Shown one piece after another: positions 14,579-19,640 of a stretch of DNA of 19,640 bases. This stretch comes from Candidatus Gastranaerophilales bacterium (GTDB lineage Bacteria > Cyanobacteriota > Vampirovibrionia > Gastranaerophilales > Gastranaerophilaceae). The first letter of the stretch is position 1. Each line of letters starts with the position of its first letter. The position numbers and the translations under genes were made by a program. The DNA is taken from NCBI GenBank assembly GCA_947630355.1, contig CANRHJ010000013.1, positions 1-19,640 on the forward strand, written 5' to 3'. The notes under the pieces were generated by a model. That model ran no database searches. It was not told where the DNA came from and worked only from the letters and a program-made list of their open reading frames with translations.

Positions 14579-15458
14579 TTATAATTATTTTTTAATAGAA
14601 GGAGGGCGAGGTGGTGGCAAATCCCAGAGTATAGCAAGAATAATATTATGGTTGGCAGAACAAAGAAGAGTAAGAATTTGCTGCGGCAGAGAAACACAAT
14701 CAACAATATCAGACAGTGTTTATAAAATAATGAATGATTTAATAAGTGAATATAAGTTAGATTTTACTGTTAAATCCAATAAAATAATACATAACAGAAG
14801 CGGTTCCGGCATAATTTTTAAGGGATTTAGGGAACAGGGCAGGGTAAATATAAAAGGTCTGGAAGGTATTGATATATTGTGGATAGACGAAGCTCAAGCA
14901 ATCAGTAAATCAACATTGGAAGTGATAATACCTACTATCAGAAAGAAAAATTCAATAGTTATATTTACAATGAACAGATTTATGCGTAAAGATCCCGTAT
15001 ACACGGAATTTGTATCAAGAGATGACTGTTTGCATATAAAGATAAATTATTACGATAATAAGCATTGTCCGCAGAAGTTAACAGATGAAGCAATAAGATG
15101 TCGAACAAAGAACCATATTGATTATGAATATATATGGGAAGGAAATCCGATAGACAGAACAAATGATTATTTATTTTCAGCAGTAAAACTGGATAGGGCA
15201 AAGAATATAAAATTTAAAGAAGAAAATTACCGTAAAATAAGATGTATGTCGGTAGATTTAGCCGGAAACGGAGGGGATTTATGTGTTGCATCGTTAATAG
15301 AATCAAAGAGCATGAGTCAATGGTCGTTAGAAAGGCAGGAATATTGGAGTGAACCCGACACGGATATTACAAAAGGCAGGATAATAAATCTGTATACTTT
15401 GTGGAAACCGGAATTACTCATATTAGATGCTGACGGATTGGATATTCAATATATGTAA
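14505..15458 (+). CDS. Phage terminase large subunit, frame-disrupted (N-terminal ATPase and part of nuclease)
   Basis: DNA-packaging motor of a tailed phage. Residues 33-40 form the Walker A (GGRGGGKS) and 124-131 the Walker B with catalytic Glu (ILWIDEAQ), followed by the coupling motif IVIFTMNRF. The RNase-H-like nuclease then begins with SVDLAGNGGDLCV (first Asp) and reaches LLILDADGLDIQ (second Asp), where the frame ends at TAA 15456-15458, about 120 residues short. The missing part is present one frame away (next entry). Dropping one AT from the ATATAT at 15449-15454 joins them smoothly. The start at 14505 lies within the preceding gene with no clear RBS, suggesting coupling. As it stands the product keeps its ATPase but lacks the last nuclease residue. 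Confidence 0.88.
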   Translation: MTMIELPKILNIPEKLIPVITQINNYNYFLIEGGRGGGKSQSIARIILWLAEQRRVRICCGRETQSTISDSVYKIMNDLISEYKLDFTVKSNKIIHNRSGSGIIFKGFREQGRVNIKGLEGIDILWIDEAQAISKSTLEVIIPTIRKKNSIVIFTMNRFMRKDPVYTEFVSRDDCLHIKINYYDNKHCPQKLTDEAIRCRTKNHIDYEYIWEGNPIDRTNDYLFSAVKLDRAKNIKFKEENYRKIRCMSVDLAGNGGDLCVASLIESKSMSQWSLERQEYWSEPDTDITKGRIINLYTLWKPELLILDADGLDIQYM

Positions 15459-15820
15459 GTATAAAAAACGTAATAACAAAGACAATAAAATTTAACGGCG
15501 CGGGAACGAGTAACAGACCGAATGCACTAAACAGGAGAGCGGACGGATATTTAACATTAAAGGATTTTATAGATAATGAATGGCTGTATATATCATCAGA
15601 TATAACGATATCCCAACTGGAATATATAAAAAAAGAATATAAACCTAACGGACAAATATATATTCAGTCGAAAAAAGAGATGAAAAGCGAACAAGGAGAA
15701 AGTCCTGATTTTGCAGACAGTCTGATGATGGGAATTTATGCAATAAATTATTATTCTTACTTAACTGACGAGAGGGAAGATACTTTAATAATAGATACAA
15801 ATTTTGACCCTTATGTATAA
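15434..15820 (+). pseudogene. C-terminal remainder of terminase large subunit, out of frame
   Basis: In the frame -1 to the preceding ORF, translation is open from 15434 to TAA at 15818-15820 with no early Met. It reads VSIKNVITKTIKFNGAGTSN, then RPNALNRRADGYLTLKDFI, and ends with GQIYIQSKKEMKSEQGESPD followed by FADSLMMGIYAI. This is the expected end of a large terminase: the strand after the second catalytic Asp, the Arg-Arg-Ala-Asp block, and the final nuclease Asp in SPDFADSLMM. It has no start codon or RBS of its own, so it is part of the broken terminase gene, about 438 codons when joined. Confidence 0.82.
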
Positions 15821-15870
15821 GCAAAAGAGAACAGTTACCTTTCTTGACGAGATAAAAACTGCTTATACGC

Positions 15871-15996
15871 CTTACATTACATATAACATTGTTATTTAAG
15901 ACGAACGGTATATAAATCGGAAAGCTTGTGTGGAATTAAGTCTGATTTGTTTTGCCGTTGCGGAACTCGGTTTTATATGTAATGTAAGTTTTTTTT
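15871..15996 (+). ncRNA. Candidate structured RNA or large terminator, 16-bp closing stem plus T8
   Basis: CTTACATTACATATAA (15871-15886) and its exact reverse complement (15973-15988) form a perfect 16-bp closing stem, directly followed by eight T (15989-15996). The 86-nt interior has further nested pairs in order: AACGG/CCGTT (15904-15908 with 15955-15959), ATAAATC/GATTTGT with one wobble (15912-15918 with 15944-15950), and GCTT/AAGT with one wobble (15924-15927 with 15938-15941), giving a rod. A TTGACG hexamer lies at 15844-15849, but the TATACG after it is only 14 nt away, so a promoter is doubtful. It separates terminase from endolysin. Confidence 0.5.
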
Positions 15997-16022
15997 AAAA
16001 TTTTTAAAGGAAAGAAAAGAGT

Positions 16023-16475
16023 ATGGAAGAAAATTTTAAGGCTGCTTTTAATTTTGTATTAAAGGCGGAAGGCGGATATTCAAATAATAAATTGGATAAA
16101 GGAGGAGCTACAAATTACGGAATAACTCAATTTACATATAATACGTACCGGCACAAAAAAGGTTTAACAAATAAAGATGTGGCACAGATAACAAAAGAAG
16201 AAGCAGAGAAAATATATTATGAAGAGTATTGGCTTAAAATCGGTGCGGATAAGATAAAAGACAAGGCTCTGGCAATAGTTTTATTTGACAGCAGTGTAAA
16301 TCACGGTATAGCCGGTGCAAAGAAATTGTTTGAGCAATCCGGAAATGATGTAAATAAGCTGTTAAATTTAAGGCGCGATAAATATAAAAAGATAACAGAG
16401 AAAAATCCTGCTCAGAAGATATTTTATAAAGGCTGGATGAACAGGATAAATAATTTGGAAAACTATATTAAGTAA
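16023..16475 (+). CDS. GH108 phage endolysin (N-acetylmuramidase)
   Basis: A 150-residue peptidoglycan hydrolase of glycoside hydrolase family 108, used by phages to lyse the host wall. The catalytic Glu is Glu16 in the diagnostic AEGGYSNNKLDKGGATNYGIT block. It is followed by ITKEEAEKIYYEEYW (about 57-71), the typical helical region, and LAIVLFDSSVNHGIAGAKKL (about 82-101). The C-terminal part (LLNLRRDKYKKITEKNP, YKGWMNRINNLENYI) matches the family's peptidoglycan-binding helices. No signal peptide, so release would need a holin, none being obvious here. It sits between terminase and portal rather than in a separate lysis cassette. RBS region AAAGGAAAGAAAAGAG. Confidence 0.93.
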   Translation: MEENFKAAFNFVLKAEGGYSNNKLDKGGATNYGITQFTYNTYRHKKGLTNKDVAQITKEEAEKIYYEEYWLKIGADKIKDKALAIVLFDSSVNHGIAGAKKLFEQSGNDVNKLLNLRRDKYKKITEKNPAQKIFYKGWMNRINNLENYIK

Positions 16476-16493
16476 AAGTGAAAGGGAATGAGT

Positions 16494-16700
16494 ATGTGTT
16501 CAACACCAAAAATGCCTGTTATAAAACAGGAGCCTGCAGAAATAATAAAGACTGCAACAAGAGCGGATGCATCTGTTCAGAAAGCAACTGCCGCAAACAG
16601 AAACGGGAATAAAGGTTTTGTATCCGATAATATTCGAACTACAAATAGCGGACTTGAAGAAGATATAGAAACTTCAAAGAAAAAATTGTTAGGTGAGTAG
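16494..16700 (+). CDS. Small phage virion-type protein upstream of portal
   Basis: A 68-residue hydrophilic protein starting MCSTPKMPVIKQEP, with an Ala/Thr/Asn-rich middle and a charged end (GLEEDIETSKKKLLGE). Short proteins with an N-terminal Met-Cys and Pro-rich stretch are often found just before the portal gene in podovirus-like prophages, but I cannot assign a role. An ATG at 16488 is also in frame, but AAAGGG lies 7 nt before the ATG at 16494 and almost touches the earlier one, so 16494 is preferred. The stop is one base before the portal ATG. Confidence 0.6.
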   Translation: MCSTPKMPVIKQEPAEIIKTATRADASVQKATAANRNGNKGFVSDNIRTTNSGLEEDIETSKKKLLGE

Positions 16701-16701
16701 A

Positions 16702-18354
16702 ATGACAGAGTCAAAATATACAAAGAATTATTTTAATGCAAGAAGAAATGAGCTTGAGATAGCATATAATATAATAAAACAGGACTGGCAAGAGCTGGCG
16801 GATTTTTTCTTACCTCGTTCGGTACGCTTTTTAGCACGAAGTGTAAATAAACAACCTGCAAAAAACAAAAAGATAAAGGATTCAACCCCCCTTCTTGCTG
16901 TTCGTAATTTTTCATCGGGAATGATGTCAGGAGCAACAAGTCCTGCAACAAACTGGTTTAAGGTAAAGGTAAGGAATTACGGACAGGAGGGGAATTATGA
17001 GGTAAAAACATGGTGTAATTCGGTTGAAAATCTATTCAGAGATATTTTCAATTCATCAAATTTATACAGGGTGCTGCCGTCGATATATAAACAGATTGGG
17101 GTATTCGGAATATCAGTTATGGGTATGGAAAGCGATGAAGCATCAATATTAAGATGCCATCTTTTGCCTATTGGCTCATACAGGATAGCAAAGGACTATA
17201 AAGGAAATATAGATACAATATGCCGTGTTTATATGGATACAGCTAAAAATCTGTATGATAAATTCGGGGAAGAAAATGTTTCAAAAGAAGTTATAAATGC
17301 AATACATTCAAACAGGTATGAGGAATTGTTTGAAATAGTACATTTTGTTGAACCGAATAAGGAATATAAACCTGATTCAATATGGGCAAAAGATAAGAAA
17401 TACATATCAGTGTATTATGAATATTTATCAAACGAAGAGAAGTTTTTATCGCGGAGCGGATTTGATAAATTTCCTTATGCCGTATTTGAATCGGAAGTGA
17501 ACGGAGAAGATGTATATCCCGGAGAGTGTCCCGGAATTAATGCTTTACCGGATGTTAAGCAATTAATGAGCATGGTTGTGGATGAAGCTAAAGCGGTAAA
17601 AAAGATGATAAGTCCCACATATAAAGGTCCTGCAAGCTTAAAAAATAAGAAGATGATTGATGCACCTGCGGCTTTTATAGAAGAAGATGAAAACGGACGC
17701 GGATTAACACCTATATATGAAGTTAATCCAAGAGTATTGGAAGTTGATTCCATTATTGAAAAGTTAAAAAACTCAATAAAAGAAATATTTTATAACGATT
17801 TATTTGCGATGATATTAAATACTGCCGAGCGTTCACGGACAGCTACCGAAGTAAATGAACTGAAAGAAGAGAAAATGGTATTGTTATCACCTTTGCTTCA
17901 GCAAATTCATAACGGGCTAAATTACATAATTGATTGGGTTTTTGAGGAGTGTATAAAATTGAATATCTTGCCCGAACCTCCCGAAGAAATAATGGGTTCT
18001 GATATGGATATAGAATTCGTATCAACGCTTGCACAGGCACAGAAAGCCGTTAAGATTTCCGCTATGGAAAGATTTACGACATTTACGGTAAATCTGGCCC
18101 AAGCACTTGATCCTTCGGTAAAAAATAAACTGAACGCGAATAAGATAATTGATGATTATGCCGAATATGCGAATATATCGCCTGAACAGGTCATTCCTAC
18201 GGAGGATGTCGAGAAAAAGAAAAAACGTGAAGAAGAGGCACAGTCACAAAAACAGGCATTGGAACAAGTAAAAGAAGGCGCTGAAATTATAAAAAATTTA
18301 GGAGGTACCGATTCATACGGCAGTGATTTAATGGCAAGATTGGGATTAATGTAG
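16702..18354 (+). CDS. Podovirus portal (T7-type head-to-tail connector) protein
   Basis: A 550-residue portal forming the dodecameric vertex ring of the capsid through which DNA passes and to which the tail is attached. It matches the bacteriophage head-to-tail connecting family (T7 gp8 type): the opening Arg-rich helix with IIKQDWQELADFFLPRS (about 19-35), then NFSSGMMSGATSPATNWFKV (about 68-87), VFGISVMGME near 135, and the long stem region with LPDVKQLMSMVVDEAKAVKK (about 280-299) and AERSRTATEVNEL near 375. The C-terminus is an acidic/Gln-rich coil and tail. ATG 16702 is preferred (AGGTGAG 4-5 nt upstream) over GTG 16693. Full length, apparently intact, which implies a short-tailed phage. 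Confidence 0.92.
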   Translation: MTESKYTKNYFNARRNELEIAYNIIKQDWQELADFFLPRSVRFLARSVNKQPAKNKKIKDSTPLLAVRNFSSGMMSGATSPATNWFKVKVRNYGQEGNYEVKTWCNSVENLFRDIFNSSNLYRVLPSIYKQIGVFGISVMGMESDEASILRCHLLPIGSYRIAKDYKGNIDTICRVYMDTAKNLYDKFGEENVSKEVINAIHSNRYEELFEIVHFVEPNKEYKPDSIWAKDKKYISVYYEYLSNEEKFLSRSGFDKFPYAVFESEVNGEDVYPGECPGINALPDVKQLMSMVVDEAKAVKKMISPTYKGPASLKNKKMIDAPAAFIEEDENGRGLTPIYEVNPRVLEVDSIIEKLKNSIKEIFYNDLFAMILNTAERSRTATEVNELKEEKMVLLSPLLQQIHNGLNYIIDWVFEECIKLNILPEPPEEIMGSDMDIEFVSTLAQAQKAVKISAMERFTTFTVNLAQALDPSVKNKLNANKIIDDYAEYANISPEQVIPTEDVEKKKKREEEAQSQKQALEQVKEGAEIIKNLGGTDSYGSDLMARLGLM

Positions 18355-18371
18355 AAAAGAAGGAGATAAAA

Positions 18372-18953
18372 ATGACTGAAGAAAATTTGAAACAAACACC
18401 CGGACTGGGAGAAAATATTCTAGGCGTACAAGATATGCAGCAAAATAATGATACGGAAGAAAGCTGTTACGGAAAACCCGAAAGATATGATTATACGGGA
18501 GTTCAGATGCCTGAAAATTATTGTTATAACGAAGAATTATTAAATGAGTTCAATGAATTGGCCGGAAAATATAATTTGTCGCAAAAAAGTGCAAATGAAT
18601 TAATGTCTATGGGCGTGAAACTTACACAGTTAATGGGAAAAAATTACTCACAAACTCAAGCGGAACAACAAAGACAAAAAACTGAAGAATATAAACGCAC
18701 TTTAATTAATGACAGAGAAATAGGCGGAGCGAATTTTGAACGAACAATGAGGACTGCCAATATCGCTTATACACAATTCGCAAATAACGAAGTGCAAAAA
18801 GTATTGGCTGAAACCGGATTAAATTGTCATCCTCAAGTAGTTAAAATGTTCTACGACATAGGAAGAAGGATGCAAAATGATACAATATACGGTGTAAATA
18901 TAGCGGCAGCTCCGAAAGAAAACAGGGAAGATATTTTATTCCCAACAATGTAG
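18372..18953 (+). CDS. Phage capsid assembly scaffolding-like protein
   Basis: A 193-residue acidic, Gln-rich protein in the scaffold position between portal and capsid genes. The N-terminal third is disordered; then YDYTGVQMPENYCYNEELLN (about 39-58), NEFNELAGKYNLSQKSANEL, a Gln/Lys/Glu-rich coiled-coil stretch, and a conserved-looking block NDREIGGANFERTMRTANIA followed by LAETGLNCHPQVVKMFYDIG (about 155-174). This sequence plan (E-x-P-x-x-Y, then DPEIGG-type and GL-x-x-HP-type motifs) is that of common podovirus-prophage scaffolds. Strong RBS AAGGAG sits 6 nt before the ATG. A hairpin begins directly after its stop codon. Confidence 0.82.
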   Translation: MTEENLKQTPGLGENILGVQDMQQNNDTEESCYGKPERYDYTGVQMPENYCYNEELLNEFNELAGKYNLSQKSANELMSMGVKLTQLMGKNYSQTQAEQQRQKTEEYKRTLINDREIGGANFERTMRTANIAYTQFANNEVQKVLAETGLNCHPQVVKMFYDIGRRMQNDTIYGVNIAAAPKENREDILFPTM

Positions 18954-19217
18954 TATGTCCGAGTAAATTTTCACGATAAGCCGAAGGTTTTACAAAGCGA
19001 AACACCGAAACAAAGTGAGTATGATTGAGCCTGTATGTATCAGCTGAGTGAAAATTTGCGAGTGGCATATTGAAAAGGTTACAAAACGAGCAAGCGAAGA
19101 ATGAGCTTTGCGAGTTTGTATACGTAACGAAGTGAAGTCTGAGCAACTTACGGCTGCGATGAGCAAGCGGAATGTTGCGACACTAGATTAGAGTAAGTAT
19201 AAGGAAAGGAAAAAGGA
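18954..19217 (+). other. Hairpin-rich non-coding spacer between scaffold and capsid genes
   Basis: This 264-nt spacer has stops in every + frame and no convincing gene on either strand. It starts right after the scaffold stop with an inverted repeat: TATGTC (18954-18959) pairs with GGCATA (19064-19069) and AAATTTTCAC (18965-18974) is an exact reverse complement of 19048-19057. The interior carries CCGAAGG (18981-18987, a GAA triloop) and purine-rich AGCGAAA/CCGAAA blocks. A second set follows: TACAAA/TTTGTA (19080-19085 with 19115-19120), and GCAAC/GTTGC near 19143 and 19174. No T-run follows any of them. The layout recalls the 98-bp repeats. The last 20 nt hold the capsid RBS. Confidence 0.55.
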
Positions 19218-19634
19218 ATGGCAACACTGGGTGCAAGTTATTTGACATTGGCTGACAGATTTAAAAGAACCGAAAACGGGAAAATAGCCGCAGAAATTAT
19301 AGAAATGATGACGGAAACAAATGAAGTATTACAAGATGCAAATGCTCTTCAATGTAATGACGGAACAAACCACATTACTACAATAAGAACAGGATTACCA
19401 ACAGCTATATTCAGAAATTTATACGGATATGTTCCCACCTCAAAATCAACTACGGAACAGGTAAAAGATGTAACAGGCATGTTAGAAACATATTCCGTAG
19501 TAGATGTAGACTTGGTAGATAAATCGGAAAATCCGAAATTATTCAGATTATCCGAGTCATCGGCATTTATAGAAGCCATGAATCAAAAGTTATCTGAAAC
19601 AATTTTCTACGGCAGCATAAAAGAGTCCACATAG
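19218..19634 (+). CDS. Phage major capsid protein, 5' part (stops early at window edge)
   Basis: The 138 residues match the start of a widespread prophage major capsid protein: ATLGASYLTLADRFKRTENG (2-21), KIAAEIIEMMTETNEVLQDA, then HITTIRTGLPTAIFRNLYGY (about 53-72), VPTSKSTTEQVKDVTGMLET and FRLSESSAFIEAMNQKLSET before IFYGS. The family normally runs to roughly 300 residues or more and continues after the FYG motif, but here a TAG at 19632-19634 ends the frame just after it, six bases before the window ends. Either the gene is frame-disrupted here or it resumes in another frame outside the window. A good AAAGGA RBS precedes the ATG. Confidence 0.85.
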   Translation: MATLGASYLTLADRFKRTENGKIAAEIIEMMTETNEVLQDANALQCNDGTNHITTIRTGLPTAIFRNLYGYVPTSKSTTEQVKDVTGMLETYSVVDVDLVDKSENPKLFRLSESSAFIEAMNQKLSETIFYGSIKEST

Positions 19635-19640
19635 GCGGCC

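Noticed and set aside
15434..15458. Programmed -1 frameshift in the large terminase
   Set aside because: No X-XXY-YYZ slippery heptamer lies in the overlap, and a simple extra AT in an ATATAT run explains the shift. Kept only as a remote alternative.
18841..19146. 101-aa ORF on the minus strand across the scaffold end and spacer
   Set aside because: It is antisense to a well-supported gene and to hairpin DNA, has no RBS, and its composition (Phe, His, Leu-rich) is typical of a shadow frame.
19632..19634. TAG recoded as an amino acid, as in some gut phages
   Set aside because: The portal, scaffold and small pre-portal genes also end in TAG at sensible family lengths, each followed by a start with a good RBS, so TAG acts as a stop here.

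Overview
The window is an AT-rich bacterial chromosome segment joined to a phage late-gene module. The host side (1 to about 13,410) is dense, uses ordinary ATG/TTG starts with GGAG-type ribosome binding sites, and carries a glycine cleavage system whose P-protein is split into subunits. Low G+C, the GcvPA-type P-protein, a GT-C glycosyltransferase and membrane or envelope proteins fit an anaerobic gut-type bacterium. Candidatus Gastranaerophilales (Melainabacteria) or a low-GC Firmicute are both plausible, but no gene here decides the taxon and I hold this loosely.

Host layout. Positions 1-1566 (+) hold the end of a NarL/LuxR-type response regulator, translationally coupled to an exported beta-propeller-like protein. 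Positions 1563-4589 (-) form a tight operon: CorA metal channel, then a protein with a non-phosphorylatable pseudo-receiver and a degenerate GGDEF domain, then a sugar-phosphate isomerase-like TIM barrel. Next come a membrane-anchored HExxH protease (4671-6257, -) and a small unknown protein (6329-6598, -), each with a recognisable promoter. Positions 6682-12812 (-) look like one six-gene operon with gaps of 2-12 nt: FAD oxidoreductase, gcvT, gcvH, gcvPA, a GT39/ArnT-like membrane glycosyltransferase and yidD. gcvPB does not follow gcvPA. The divergent gene rlmH (12940-13410, +) has a good promoter placed so that its mRNA should be leaderless.

Junction and phage side. rlmH is the last host gene. 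It is followed by three 98-bp tandem repeats (13502-13795; 56% GC against a very AT-rich background) built of nested hairpins. A one-directional phage module then runs to the window end: zinc-ribbon protein, putative small terminase, large terminase, GH108 endolysin, small virion-type protein, podovirus (T7-type) portal, scaffold and major capsid protein. This is a prophage or prophage remnant. The large terminase is broken by what looks like an extra AT dinucleotide, and the capsid ORF stops early at the window edge, so the element may be decaying. No integrase or repressor lies in the window.

The most unusual material is non-coding: the 98-bp repeats beside rlmH, a 126-nt rod-like inverted-repeat structure ending in T8 between terminase and endolysin, and a 264-nt hairpin-rich spacer between scaffold and capsid genes that resembles the 98-bp repeats in layout.
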